Counted from the stretch's first letter, positions 21,743-33,900 are shown. The stretch is 64,000 bases of DNA from Chytriomyces cf. hyalinus JEL632 (GCA_025435555.1 JAIWWG010000046.1:210826-274825); one strand, 5' to 3'. Notes: generated by a model not told the origin, from the sequence alone. Numbers and translations are program-made.

Positions 21743-23173
21743 GATTGGAAGAGGTTGTTTGTTGGGGTCTTTTGTTTTGTTTAGTTGCATCCGACGAATT
21801 GGGATATTTTTTGTTTTCGGGTATGCATGTAATGTTTTTTTTTTTGTTTGTTTTCGAAGGATGGATTCGACGATGGATTCGTGATATATGAAAACAGAAT
21901 TATGCGATCGTGCGATGGCGTCAGAAAGTGGGCAGAATCACGTAAAGGGGACCGGTATAAAAAAAAATGAATGAAGCGTCAGTTTTTTTGAAACAATCAC
22001 TGCTGTACTTTTGCTATTCGAAAGTGTGAATCAAGCCATACCGAGACGGAAAAGAGCCGTGCTGATGCAGGTTGTCGGAGGTGGGAGATGGATCGAAACA
22101 GGGCCATTTTCGGTGTTGTGTTTTTTTTTTTTTTGGATTTATTTAAATAAATATTTACGGGTGTTTAAATATTTTTAGCATCCAAAAGATTGAACACGCT
22201 TTTGAAAGTGGGGTTGGGGATGATGCTGTTGTGAGATGCAAAATGACGATACCATTATGACGAAGCTTAATTCTTTTTGAGCCTCTCATGTCGGTGAGGG
22301 AATGCGTCAGCCGATCTGGCATGCACCATTTCTTAGGTCATGGGGGCAACGCTTGAATCTGCCTTTTTCATGTCCACCAGGAAATCATCTATACGGGTTG
22401 CCTTTTTCAAGAACGTGTCTTGTTCACTTTAAGTTAAGCATGCGTAAAATTACAAAATCGCTTTTGTTTTGGAATTGTGGTAATTTTATACTGCCAAACA
22501 CTCACGAATCGGTTGGGTGCACGCACGAGTGAGGGGTGGTGTGTGATATCACCGATGCTGGTTCTGAAGCAGCGTGCCGGTGCTGTTGTTCGGGAAAATA
22601 AATTTTGCAGCGCTTCAATGAAAATTTTCACTGGTCAAGATGACACATTCACAGTTTTTAGAACGCGTTGAAATGGTTTCTTTTGTTTGGGGGAGGATGG
22701 AAAGCCCTGATCAATTGGATGTAGTTTGCGCTCTCTCGCGGAAAGGTTAAACCGTTTCTTTGCTCAATTTATTATGCGGCCAGCACAAATTTGCGAATTC
22801 AGTGGAGCAACCATCAAAAGCGATTGGTACGATTTATTGATGTGGGATGACATGCCTGAGAGCGTTGATGGCATGGAGCGGGAGCAACGTCGTCGAGGGA
22901 GGACTGGACATGGGCATGAGACTGACTCAAGCAAGCAGCCAGCATCAGCATCAGCAATAGCTGGCATGGACATACCCCAAAGGGACCAACAGCTTTTGTT
23001 GTTGCAGTTTTTATGTAAGTTCATGTGATCTTGTGTATCACTGTCTCATGTAATAAATTTTAGTTTTGCTTGCTCGCTGCTTGCTTGTGTGGCATTTTTC
23101 TTGTTCCGGCGGGATTCGACATCCATCACTCTGTTCAAAAAAAAAACACACATTTCCCCCCCTTTCAACCAAA
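21743..23173. other. intergenic, no supported gene
   Basis: 1.4 kb containing T-rich patches (22120-22150) and short frames on both strands around 22726-23028. Those frames overlap each other, lack good starts (the plus one has TTG) and match nothing I recognise. Confidence 0.45.
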
Positions 23174-24475
23174 ATGGCCACATTCGTCACTCTTGCCTCC
23201 CTCGCGAGCATTGCCTCTGCTCAGTTCCAACTAGGAGGGCCTACACAGGAAGGCCTTCCCCCTGGCTGCCTTGGATCCTGTGAGTGCCACATGCTTGGCT
23301 GTTGCCCCCGCTCCCCCTCCCCTGACCAACACACTCGCTCCCGCCAGTCCCCGACGTCAAAAAGTGCGCTGCCAACAACTGGTTCATCAGTGAGGCTGAC
23401 CCTTGCTATCCAGTGGCGCCCATCCCATTGGACGGACAGAAAGGTTTGCGTTTCTTTTGAATGCTTGGTCGTGTCTGTTTTTTTTTGAGTACCCCTGTTT
23501 GATGCAGTGTACATCAAGGACGCAACAAACTTTTGCATCAATCTTCCCGACCCGGACTCCATCTTCCTGGTACTTTTGCCGCCCCCTTCCCTCCTTCTAT
23601 ACCTCGGTTGTTAACATGCGTCATAAAATTTCTCAGCAAGAAAACTTTTACAAAGTCGGCGCTCTACCCACGTTTGTTCAAGCAGAGGGATACGTGCGTG
23701 CCTTTTGTATGGGCGATTATCTTCCTCCAGGCGCGAAACGGATGCCCCCGTTTGGAATCCGCAGCGTTCGAGCAATCAAAAACTTTTCTGCCGCCGGTGC
23801 CATGTACATGCAAGTCAGCGGCACAATGGACTGTAAAGCGTTGCGCATCAACTGTACGCAGTCAGCGCCTGGCGTGTATGACGATGCTGGACAATGTAAG
23901 TTTTCAGAAAAAAGCTTGACACAGTATGAGTCATGTTAAACCCTTGTTTTCCTTCATTTTCAGATGACAATGTCGGGTTTTCAACTTGTGGAAAAGAACC
24001 TTACTCGGGAGTCGACAATTCTGACAAAGGGAACCCAGGGTTCGTGAATTACCTGGAGATGGGCGGCAACGGACTGTTTTGCATGCGCGTTTGCGAGGCT
24101 GGTACCATGGGTGCTGGTGGTGTCTGCGACGTGACGCGTGATACTGCTGGTTGCCAAGATGTCATGGGCGTCACGTTTTCGGACCCAGATGGCTCATTTA
24201 TTTATCAAGACGCGCCCGCGGCACCGGCAACAACTCAATATTTGTCGTTGCCACCATTGTCGACTACTACAACCACAACTACCACGACTACCACTACTAC
24301 AACCAGTGCTGGTGCAAATCAGGTGACTGGTGGTCCTGCCCCTGCAGCTGGATCCTCAGTGGCGGGCGTTTCTACCATTGCGCAAGCTGGAGACAGCAAG
24401 GCAAAATCTTCAAGTATGCCCGCGGCGCAGGTTGGAGTGTGTGTGTTTGCGTTGTTTATTTCCTTCATGTTTTGA
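23174..24475 (+). CDS. GPI-type secreted cysteine-rich protein, paralogue 3
   Basis: Starts at ATG 23174 with signal peptide MATFVTLASLASIASAQF, then GLPPGCLGS, an intron, FPDVKKCAANNWFISEADPC, an intron, YIKDATNFCINLPDPDSIFL, an intron at about 23572-23637, QENFYKVGALPTFVQAEGY and so on. The shared blocks are GYVRAFCMGDYLPPG, GTMDCKALRINC, TCGKEPYSGVDNS, YLEMGGNGLFCMRVC and CDVTRDTAGCQDVM. A run of 14 threonines, a Ser/Ala-rich stalk and a hydrophobic C-terminus (GVCVFALFISFMF) indicate an O-glycosylated, GPI-anchored surface protein. It has more introns than the minus-strand paralogues near 11 and 15 kb, and differs in lacking a DDGPF-type motif after the last intron (DDNVGF instead). Function unknown. 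Confidence 0.8.
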
Positions 24476-24724
24476 TTTCCCCCCCCCTCCCCCACCCCCT
24501 CCTGTTATATATATCTATTATATGTATGTGGTGAATGGCTGTACTATTGTCGAAGAACCTATTATTATTCTATTTGTGGCAAATAAAGGTATTGATGAGA
24601 GCTCTATGATAACAAGCTGCACTTTTAATTTTAGTTCAGAACGTATTAGAAACATCAATGTGCGCACGCAATCTTTCAAAAATTGATAAAAAAAAGTTGA
24701 CGCGGTCCAAATCGTTCCAACATT

Positions 24725-26392
24725 TTATTCGTCGACTGTAAGAATATGCTTCTTTCTCTCTGCTTTGAACGGCACAGCTCCAGGCCTGCTGTGTTTCCGC
24801 AGATTGTCCTCCTTCTTTTTCCTGCTGTCTGTCATGACGTGGATCTTTTTCGTTGTCGACACAATTCTTCGAGGCAAGTGACGTTGTCTGCAAAAAAAAA
24901 TGTTCGCGTGAGTTTTCAGTGTGAAAAATATAAAATGTTTAATATGTTACCTGTCAATACGCTTGATTTCAGGCATGTGCTTGTATCTCTCCTTCAAGGC
25001 TTTGTTGTACTCGAGAGAAGCTTGTTGTCTCGGTGCAGTCTTCAAACAAAAAAAAACCATCCATCCAAAAAAATAGTCAGCACGACGCATAAAAAGAAGC
25101 AAAAACAAAAAAGATTTTCACTCACAGTTCCCATCTTTTCCGACGCATCTCCTTTCCATAACCGAATATTTCCGTCATCACTTCCACTGAGCACGTATTT
25201 CGAGTCCATACTGTATTGTACGCAAAAGAGGCGTTGCATTCGTTTGGTGTGGTAAACGTCGCGCGAGTGGCCTTCACGAGCGTTGTAGATGCGCAAGGTT
25301 TTGTCGTATGATCCAGACACGATTTGTTGTCCAGTTGGGGAATAGTCCACGTCCAACCTTGAATGGTTTTCTTTTAAGTTTTTTGCCATTCAAGCAAGGA
25401 GAACAAAAATTGAGGGGAACTTACACTGCAGACACATGATCTTTAAACACGTTGATTGCTTTGGAAAGATTCCGCATGTCAAATGAGTATAAATTGTGAT
25501 CTTCATTCGCACACGTAAAATTGAACGCCTCCATCGGGTTCCAAGCAATCGCATTCGTCTTGAGAGCCATGACAGATTTCGAGATTGGCATATTCGTTCT
25601 CAAGTCATACAAAATGATGGTTCGATCCGTTCCCGCGCTCGCCAAGACACTCGTTTCGGTTTGGTTAAACTTTACGGTGGTAATGGTTTCAGCGCCCCAT
25701 GACAAACTTTGAATGGGTTCACTTTGAGTGTGGTCCCAAATGTCGATTTGGTTACTGCTCGTGGCGAATTGCGGGTTGCTGCGGTGGTGGGAGACGCCCG
25801 TGAAACTTGATTTGAAAATGTAGGTTTGCGAGGGTTCCGATGATTGGCCGTCCCACAGTTTGACAACTTTGTCATCGCCCACGGATACGAATGAGTTGCT
25901 GTATGGAACAAAGCAAAGTCCTCGGACAAATTGCTTGTGGGCGATGGAGGACCAGATGGTTTTTTGGGTTTGAAGAGACCAGATTCGGATTTCTGGGGAA
26001 TTGACATGTGAAGTTAGAAAGGTTGAAGACCCAGCTTCAAATACAAGGCTGTGCACCTCCGTCTGCCGAGCCCGAGGCAAAGGTTGTCAGCTGTGTGGGA
26101 TGTTTCGCCATGCAATAGACACCGTCTCTGTGGCCGTTGAGGGCTCCGACAAACGGCTTGGCAAAGACCCTGTCGAGCTGTCAAGCAGATACCACGGATA
26201 AGCGACCAGACTTGCAGTGCATAGAATCCAAGCTCAGGATCTCACCTTGACTGCATTCAGGGCACGAGTGTACTCTCTTGCCTTCTCAAAGGGATGCAGT
26301 GAGGGGTCCAAGTTGCGGTGCAGCTTCTGAATGTCTCCGCTTCTTGCACGGGTGTGGTCGTCGTCGCTCCGCGAGATGGTTTTTATCTTCAT
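24725..26392 (-). CDS. SOF1: DCAF13/SOF1, WD40 protein of the small-subunit processome
   Basis: Nucleolar U3-snoRNP-associated WD40 protein needed for 18S rRNA processing; in animals also a CUL4-DDB1 substrate receptor. It begins at ATG 26392: MKIKTISRSDDDHTRARSGD, then HRNLDPSLHPFEKAREYTRALNAVKL, the family's N-terminal signature. Seven WD repeats follow, including GALNGHRDGVYCMAKHP, IRIWSLQTQKTIWSSIAHK, VSVGDDKVVKLWD, ASAGTDRTIILYDLR and VLSGSDDGNIRLWKG. The Sof1 C-terminal region is EYNKALKERYKHMPEIKRI, ending RQRHLPRRI and a basic tail with stop at 24725. Several introns of 50-80 bases. All diagnostic parts are intact; length about 445 residues, as in relatives. Confidence 0.92.
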
Positions 26393-26520
26393 GTGTTGGG
26401 TTCGTTTTGCTGGGAGAAAAAAAGAAAGAAAGCATAAATTTTTAAATACCTTCCGTAAATATTTTTGTATATTGCCCTCAATTTAAACTATTTATAAATC
26501 ACGCCCAATTCAACCCGTCA

Positions 26521-27625
26521 ATGCTCTGGTCGCTCCTCACAACTGTCCACGACAGCGTCCTCGATCTTGTCTACGCAGCCACTGCAAAGTCTGGAGAGAC
26601 CTACATGTCCCTCCCTCTGGGTTGGCGGCGGTTCATTCTCGACGTGTACCCGTTCCTTGACATCATCGCCTTCACTCTGCTCACCTTCTACGTTGTGCAG
26701 TCGCGGTAAGCTTATTACCCTTTGCGCCTTCTTTCTTGCAACGCCTGATCCACAAATCTTGTTGATACCAACAGCATCGCCAAGCCAATCAAGTCTGTAA
26801 ACTGGTGGGCCGTTGCCGGGTGCTCGATTCTGTTTGCACTCACGGGCCTCTTTCTGTTCTACTGCTTCACAATGATGGCCATGGCACAAGCGTACACGCA
26901 TAACCAGGGCATCATTGCCATGGGCTTGATTCCCGAGGAACAAACGGAGAACCCATTTGTGCCCCATTTGCCACCCGACTTGGTCTTTGGCTTCACGCAG
27001 CAAAACGTGACGGAACTGTTGACGCTTTTGAACCCGGTCGAAGGGTCCATGGGCATCTCGTGGTACCAAAACTACATCTGGGCCGACACCTTGTTGGCGT
27101 TGCCATTGTATATTTTCATCCACTTGAACATTCTGTCGTTCTTGTACCCCAATGAGGATGATGCAACGTTCTTTATTCACAAGATGCCTTTCATTCTGGT
27201 ACCCGCCTCTTCGTTTTGTGTCTTTCTCTTGTGTTTCTTGTTTTCGCAACTGACAATTGGCATTTTGCCTTTGTAAGGGAGCCTTGGACTTGTTTGAAAA
27301 CTTGGGACACCTCATTGGAACATACACGTTGACGGGACTCGCGCCCGACTTCATGTCCAAAGTCATGAACGCAAACCAGGCCAAGTTTATCACGTTTGTG
27401 GTGATGATGGGACTGGAAGTTTCGGGGCTGATGCAAAAGATTGGAAGTGCCGTCTCGAAAGAAATCAAGGTAAAAATAATAACCAGCAATTGCGCAAAAC
27501 TTTTCTGGAATGCTCATATTTCTCGTCAGGTTTCGGGTCTTACTGCCACTGCTCCCGAAGCGGAAAAGAAGGCTGAAGAGAAGAAGAAGGCACGATTGGA
27601 AAAGAAGGGAAGAAAAGCAGAGTAA
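26521..27625 (+). CDS. predicted four-span membrane protein, unknown function
   Basis: Exons 26521-26705, 26775-27198, 27278-27469 and 27530-27625 give about 298 residues. Hydrophobic segments are FLDIIAFTLLTFYVV, WWAVAGCSILFALTGLFLFYCF, WADTLLALPLYIFIHLNILSFL and, after exon 2, a weaker span near FITFVVMMGLEVSGLM. A soluble loop of about 60 residues between spans 2 and 3 contains NVTELL (sequon). The C-terminus is Lys/Glu-rich (EKKAEEKKKARLEKKGRKAE) and likely cytosolic. I recognise no family. The start ATG lies 128 bases from the divergent DCAF13 start, so the two genes share a promoter region. Confidence 0.75.
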
Positions 27626-28483
27626 TCTTTGTGCGGAACTATGAGGAAGCTATGATGATGTGAGGATAAAAGTCGAGATTTTTGAAAGGGTGTGTTGTGT
27701 GCCTATCGTTTGTAGTTAGATGTGTTTAACTTTTACAGACGGCAATCTGTGTATGGGTATTTATGAGGAATAAACGCTCGTTGTGCTTGAGACTTGTTCC
27801 CGCGTTCTTTGGATGGCCTCCAACCTTCCGTTGCACATTTGCAACTGAAAGCTGCATCTACCCATCCTTGAAAACGACTGGATCTTCAGTTTCAGGGTTG
27901 ATGACGATCGTGATGACTTGAGACTGCACTAAGGTAGGTGCTGCTCAGAGTGCGGACGTATAATCAACACGAGATCGCATTTTTTTGGGAAGGAAATACC
28001 CACCGATACGCGAAAATGCGTTGATCAATCCAACAACGCACATTTTCTCAAATGCTGCTCCAGTAGTACAGATTTGATCCCTATAACCATGTTCTCTTTG
28101 GTAACTACTGCGCAACGCGTGCACAGTTGATTTGTTAGAGCACCACGTTGCAGCTTTATACGATACACGCGAGGCAGCGCGTTGTAGATATTCCGGATGT
28201 ACAGGAAAACAACGCTGGCATCACCGGCAAGATACCCAGAGGAGCTTTGCAGGAGCAAAGAGAAGGTAGCGGAGCAGGTCTTTAAAATGAATGCCCCTTT
28301 CCACCCAATACCAATCGCAGTATCCTTTTTACGGACTCGTATTTCTCTCTCTCTCGTGTCCGAATACCTGAATCCATGCTCTGTGCAAGCATGTCTGTGG
28401 TTGCACATGGGTGCACCTTCATTGAAATGAATTTCTCTCACATAAACGCCACGCCAGATTCCCTCAACGGAAAGCCCGTGTGA
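27626..28483. other. intergenic; long shadow frame only
   Basis: AATAAA at 27769 ends the membrane-protein transcript. A minus-strand frame is open from 28954 to 28025 (about 309 codons), but it runs antisense through exons of the lipase gene and has no conserved features. A CT-rich stretch at 28350 precedes the lipase start. Confidence 0.5.
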
Positions 28484-31229
28484 ATGATCGACCACATTCT
28501 GGGCCGTCCGTCCAACGGTCTCAAGCGTCTCGAGGTTGTTCTTGTGACCATCCTCGCGTGAGTGGGCGCCACTCTGCTCCGTCCTCCTCCGTTGTTTAGT
28601 GACCTCCCTCCTCCCCCCAAACAGCGTCTCCGTCATCCGCCGCAATGGATTCGAACCGCCGATTCTGACTCGCTGGTTGAGAAAGGCAAACAGGCTTCTG
28701 TGTGCGTGTTTTGTTTTATGCGTGTTGTTGTCCCGCTTTTCTGACAGTTGAGGCGTGCTTTGTCTCGCAGCTTCTCTTCCGGCGTGGAAAATCATTCTCG
28801 GGACACTCACAACATCATACGTCACGAACCACTTGTTCCTGCTTCTGTTTCTGAATGGTTTCGTAATCTTCTGACCCTGCCCCCACGTGCACACACTCAC
28901 CCAGCAAAAAAAATACTCATCAAACAACAACAAATAACACAGCCCCAGAGCCACTCGCGAAAATGTACACGCGCAACTTTTACCGCGCAGCCTGGATCAA
29001 CACAGCCACGGACGCAGGATTCTTGACGGCGCACAACATCAAACCAAAGCTTGCGAAAGACTTTTTATCGATTGTGTTTAGCGTGTTTTACCTTTTCAAC
29101 TTTGACAAGGCGGATTCGAAGGTATGTTGTTCTTTTTGTTCAACTGCGCTTGAATTTTTTTTTGCCACAGTCGATTCTGTTCTGGTTGAACCAGCAAAAT
29201 CTCAAACACATAGCCTCCTTTTTACAGATGAAGAAGTATCATGCCGCCATCTCAATTGACATGATCCGAACAAAATGGGACAAAAAATTAAACCCGTACC
29301 TCCGACTCCTCGCAATCGCCGACATTGGCTTCCTCGGAATCCGCCGTGACATTGAAATCCAGCGCCAAATCAACCCACCATCTCCAACAGCCTTCACTCG
29401 AGAAACACACCCCCTGCCGCCCGTGAAAGCGCGCGTGTTTTTCAGCGGCTCCGAAGCAGATTTCAAATGCTCTGAAAACTTGATTCTATCGATCCCTGGA
29501 GGCGGGTTCTGCGCGCAACCACCACAGGCGCATGAGGATTACTTGTCAACCTGGGCACGGCGGTGCAAAGTTCCGATTATTTCTTTGAATTATGACAAGT
29601 GTCCCGAAAGACCGTATCCGTGGCAGCTTGAACAATGTTTTGAAGTGTATCGATCGATTATTGAAACGAATGGAGCATCAGTGGGATTGGAAGGATGGTA
29701 TTCAAGCGATAGTCATATGAAGAAAAAGCCAATCAAGATTGTTTTGGCTGGAGATTCGGCGTGAGTTGAATATTTTTTTTTTGTCTTTGGTGTGGATGAA
29801 GAGTGTGATGTTGAGATTTTGCTCTTGTTTCAGGGGAGGAAACCTTTGCACAGCGCTAATTCTAAAAGTGCTTGACAACTCAACTGGAATTGAACTTCGC
29901 CCACCCAGTGGTCTTGTGATTATATATCCTGCTTACACGTTCGACCCTCAATGCTGGTAAAAATGCCAGTTTTTGTGACGGGTTTCCAAGAAAAAAGAAT
30001 CCTAAAATGATGATAAACCAGGATCCCAAACAAACATCGTGCCCTTTTCCGATCCGCATCAACAGTGTCTGCGCCACTGAGTTCCTTTGTTCAAACTCGT
30101 GGCTCCATTAAACCAGACGCACCATTCTCAATGCCACCGGCTCCTCGATCAATCAATGTGATGAAAGATGAGGCAGACTTTTCCGTCAGTTGGTATGTGA
30201 AATGGTGGGAGTGGATTCGCGGAAAAACAAGCGGTCCTAGAATTCCAAGCGCTCTTACCATGACGAGTCATATGAGTTATTTCACGGATCTGATTATGCC
30301 TCCAGAAGGTTTTTTGTTTCTTGAGCGAATTGGTCTTTGTTTTAGAAATTACAACTGCTTCCAAACAAACAGCACTACGCGCCATTTCCATGCTGCTCCT
30401 TGGAACGAGTCCAGTCCCAATCCGATTCGATACAGATTACTTGATGGCTCCAATTGTAGCACCCGATGAGCTCCTAGCGAGGTTCCCAAAAATTCATTTC
30501 ATTTGCGGCGAAAAGGACCCATTCGTCGACGACATGATCATTTTCGGCGAAAAAGTGCGCTCAGCCAAACTCAAAGCTTTACGCGAATGGGAGCGCATGC
30601 GCGAAACCCGAGCCCACGCATCCCCCGCAGGAAGCCGCAACAACAGCACCAACATGCACGACGACAGCGACATGCTGACAATGGACAAGAAAAAAATCAG
30701 CTCCACACGCGTTCTTGGACTCTTGTCGCCGAAACACGACCAGCATTTTGGACCACAGCGGGTTGCATCAGGAAACCGACGACGAGCCGAGAGTCAGAGC
30801 GGGATTGGCTCGTTTTTAAACCATCATGATTTGAATGACGATGAGTTTGCGCATCATATTTATCATCACGATCCGAATGAGATGGTGCAGATGAAGATTC
30901 TGGAGGGATGCTCACACGGGTTTTTGATGATGCTCAACATATTCCCGGAAGCATTGCCAGCCATCAACTTGTGTGCAGATTGGTTGGTGGAGATGCTTGA
31001 AGACGAGGAATTGGGATACAGTATGACGAATCCAGGGTCATTTACGGATTTGATGGCTGAAAACACTGCGCAGTCCCGGTCTACTTCTCAGAATCTGATG
31101 ATCAAGACCAAGATGGACAAGGTAAATCTTGTCAAAGTGTCGAATGATTTGAAGGGGAGTGTGCCGTCTGAGAGTGTGCTTGAGAGAAGACGAGCCAACT
31201 TGGCGGAAACACATGAAATTGTCAAGTGA
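28484..31229 (+). CDS. hormone-sensitive-lipase-type alpha/beta hydrolase with membrane N-terminus
   Basis: Esterase/lipase of the HSL (bacterial lipase family IV) type. The N-terminal exons read MIDHILGRPSNGLKRLEVVL, a hydrophobic segment, WKIILGTLTTSYVTNHLFLL (membrane span) and then PEPLAKMYTRNFYRAAWINTA and AKDFLSIVFSVFYLFN. Catalytic landmarks are IPGGGF (oxyanion hole, replacing HGGG), the nucleophile in GDSA|GGN split by the intron at 29761-29833, acid Asp in GEKDPFVDD and base His in GCSHGFL. Between the Asp and His motifs lies an insertion of about 120 residues rich in Ser, Asn, Arg and His. Eight or so exons; phases fit at each junction I read. Probably an ER or lipid-droplet esterase (inference); substrate unknown. 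Confidence 0.85.
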
Positions 31230-31477
31230 ATGTGTGCGCCGGCGTTGGATGAATACATAAAAAGTGGTTTTAGTTTCCGATGGGATGCGTCCCGTTGTGT
31301 ATCGTAAGGAGCGTGCCGAAAGTGCCTCCGTTATCCGTAAATGTGGGTTCGCATTAGGCATGCTGACACTAAAATTTTCACCTGTTTGAAACTGGTCCCC
31401 ATGAGTCACCAGCACCCACGCGTGGATATAAATAGAAACGCACGCCCGTCTCACGTAAGCTCACGTAAAGACAAAGT

Positions 31478-32158
31478 ATGACAGACTGTGGCGCGAACCA
31501 TATTCCCCAAATCCAAGAACGCGGGTGCCAAGCAGCAAAACCACTCAGCATGGCCCACACAGACGAGCGTCCACTGCTCCTCATCAGCGTCGTTGTTAAA
31601 GTCATGGCGCGTCTCTACTACGGCAGCGCTGGGAACCACCCCAGCTGCATGGACTCAACGCTCTACGAATCAACAACCAGCATCGACGGCACTCACACCA
31701 CAAGCACTTACAACACCACAAGCAAGGGCATGAACCCAAGAATATACCAAGAACTGTTTGACCTCCGCCTCCTCGTGGTGACCTTGATTCTAAAGTCCCC
31801 AGCAAGAAACTCACGCGCATTGACGGTCGTCATTATGCAAGCCCTGCTTCTCGTGAACCGGATCGTGACAAGCAATGAGTCACACTCGATCCAGGGTTTA
31901 CCGGCAAGCCTCAAGTCACCGCGGGCCTTGTTTTTGGCGTGTTTGACGCTGTCGGAGGCGTGTCTGATGGACTCGCAGACTTCGACGCGGACGTGGTCCA
32001 AAGTCTCGTGTCTGCCGCCGCGTGAAATCGCCACGCTCAAGAACGGGGCGTTGGCTCATCTTGAATTTAAAGTGCATGTAAATGGAGAAGAGTTTGGGTG
32101 GTGGTGTAGGGTTGTGATGGACTGGATGCAGCTGGTCAATCAGCAGCAGTTGTTTTAA
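31478..32158 (+). CDS. Pho80-type (PCL) cyclin, copy 1
   Basis: A single-exon protein of 226 residues. The C-terminal half is a cyclin box of the Pho80/Pcl kind: RALTVVIMQALLLVNRIV, then RALFLACLTLSEACLMDSQT-STRTWSKVSCLPPREI and LAHLEFKVHVNGEEFGWWCRVV, matching the family pattern of LFLAxLMLAxKFLxD, TxxxWAKISGL, ExxFLxxLxxxLxVxxxEFxxW. Such cyclins pair with Pho85-like kinases in nutrient and cell-cycle signalling. The N-terminal 80 residues are low in conservation and Thr/Ser-rich. A second, longer copy follows 466 bases downstream in the same orientation. Confidence 0.8.
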   Translation: MTDCGANHIPQIQERGCQAAKPLSMAHTDERPLLLISVVVKVMARLYYGSAGNHPSCMDSTLYESTTSIDGTHTTSTYNTTSKGMNPRIYQELFDLRLLVVTLILKSPARNSRALTVVIMQALLLVNRIVTSNESHSIQGLPASLKSPRALFLACLTLSEACLMDSQTSTRTWSKVSCLPPREIATLKNGALAHLEFKVHVNGEEFGWWCRVVMDWMQLVNQQQLF

Positions 32159-32623
32159 GTTGATAATACAGACGTCATATTTATATCAATCACTCTTGCT
32201 GCTTTGTGTTGTGAATAACGCGTTTCTTGCATCAGTGACAGCGTTGGTGGGCAATGTGTATCCGTTGCATTGTATCACTCACAGTAAACGATGTTAATAA
32301 CGACAATCGACGCGTGGGATGAGCTGGGTGAAGCTGAGGGAGAGGAGTCACCTGCAACAACAACAACGCGTGACTCTGCCTGTCCAAACAAAGCACGCGC
32401 ACATTGTGACACGATCCGACGCAGCATCGAAAGATATCTCCGTTGTTTATCTCATGACTGATGCCATATTCCGCCACGTCATTCGCACTCTTTCCATAAA
32501 ATTCGATCAAAATATTTAAAATATTTATTGGAAATACTTGCTCAGCGCCTCAAGCAACCTCGCCACCAAAACCACGAAAATACCAAAAAACGCACACAAG
32601 CACACAACCCAATCACACACATC
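32159..32623. other. intergenic between tandem cyclins
   Basis: 465 bases holding the 3' end of copy 1 and promoter of copy 2. AT-rich AATATTTAAAATATTTATTGG lies at 32511-32530. No coding sequence seen. Confidence 0.5.
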
Positions 32624-33900
32624 ATGAACAGCGCTCCTCAGACTTCCTCAGACTTGGCCATGAGGCCAAACCAGCTAGCCAACACCCAAACTTCTTCAGC
32701 CCGTCTCGCCGGCATTGCGCTGAAAGTGATGACAACCCTTCTCGAATCGAAATCGAACCAATCAATTCAGGCGAACCAATCTAGTGCTATTCTCTCGATC
32801 GCCAACAACAACAACAACAACTCGCAACTCCGCCGTCTTATCGGCGTCTTTGTTTCATGTTCTGCAAAGACGTCTGATCACCAGCGTGCAAAGGGACTCC
32901 CAACAACGGTCCTGGTTGCACTTCTGTTTGTCAGCCGCATCGTGCGCAAGGCAGTCTCGTTGTCGACTCGGGTCGATGAGGCGATTGTTTTGGACAAGGA
33001 GCGTGTGAATGCTAGGACTCCCTTGGCGATCGATGCGTTGTTGCGGGACCCTGCCAGACTGTTTCTCGCTGGATTGATGCTTGCGGAAGCGAGTGTGTCT
33101 GATGCCCAGACTTCAACTGCATCCTGGGCGAGGCTGCTGAACGGAGGCAAGGAGCCAGGTAAACTAGATACCCCCTTCCTTCCTTTCTGTTCATGGCTGT
33201 GTTGTGTTGTGTTGGGTGGATAAGCTGGCTCATGTTGGGTCCGTTGCGGATGACTTGGCCTAAATCACATGATCGCATTACTCATCCATGAAAATGCGCC
33301 AATCAATTTGCATTTCTAACCTGCGCTTCTCTCTCATCGCAGCCACGTCCGAATGCCGTACGTCAATTGCGCAAATGAAATGGGCCGTGCTTGAATTCTT
33401 GGATCACAAAGTCATCATATCCACAAACAACTTTGTGCAGTGGTGCGCCATTGTTCGCAAATGGGTTGGCGACGGCCTCGTCGATCCCTTGGCCAACACT
33501 ATACCCTCCACCTCGGCTCTAGTCCGCAACCACCCACCACACCAGCAACAGCAGCAACTGGTCACCCCAGACAATTCACCACCAACAGCATCAACTCAAC
33601 ACTCTAGCGTTCTGTCTGCATTCGCTACCGCCGTTGCAAACATTCGTAACGTGTCTGTTGCTTCCAGCTGTCTTTCCATGACACTGGGAACAGCAGCAAA
33701 CCCTGCACTAGCACCCCTTTCCACCTCATTTGGAGCTCCTCCTGGAGTGCAAGAGAATCTTCAGCGTCACCCGGGCTCTTGTCAGTCGAGAAGTGGGGCC
33801 TCTTGTGGCCGCACTGAGTCTTCAGTTCGGTTTGGACAACGTGTTCATCCGTACCAAAGAACCGTGGCTCTTTGACATTGGCTATTTAGACAGTATTTAA
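32624..33900 (+). CDS. Pho80-type (PCL) cyclin, copy 2
   Basis: Exon 1 starts at ATG 32624 and runs to about 33160. It holds PTTVLVALLFVSRIVRK and the cyclin box ARLFLAGLMLAEASVSDAQT-STASWARLL. After an intron (about 33160-33341) come SIAQMKWAVLEFLDHKVIIS and FVQWCAIVRKWVGDGLV. A long Ser/Gln/Pro/Thr tail follows. Two endings are possible: a direct read to TGA at 33875, or a further intron (gtgtctg near 33650 to a CTAG acceptor near 33713) into a coherent frame, HLELLLECKRIFSVTRALV...EPWLFDIGYLDSI, ending at 33900. The second looks more protein-like and is used here. Same family and orientation as copy 1, but with an added intron and tail. Confidence 0.72.

Noticed and set aside
22726-23028. 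Possible small protein on either strand upstream of the third secreted paralogue
   Set aside because: Both strands are open, starts are poor and no domain is visible; coding status cannot be decided.
26518-27489. 323-codon open frame on the minus strand
   Set aside because: Exactly antisense to the four-span membrane protein, whose exons have proper splice sites and hydrophobic spans. The minus frame has no ATG-led conserved domain.
28640-28665. GGATTCGAACC, the complement of a tRNA T-loop
   Set aside because: It lies within an exon of the lipase gene (RRNGFEPPI) and no cloverleaf surrounds it.
28025-28954. 309-codon open frame on the minus strand
   Set aside because: It lies antisense to well-supported exons of the lipase gene (WKIILGTLTTSYV, MIDHILGRP) and shows no family features; a shadow frame.
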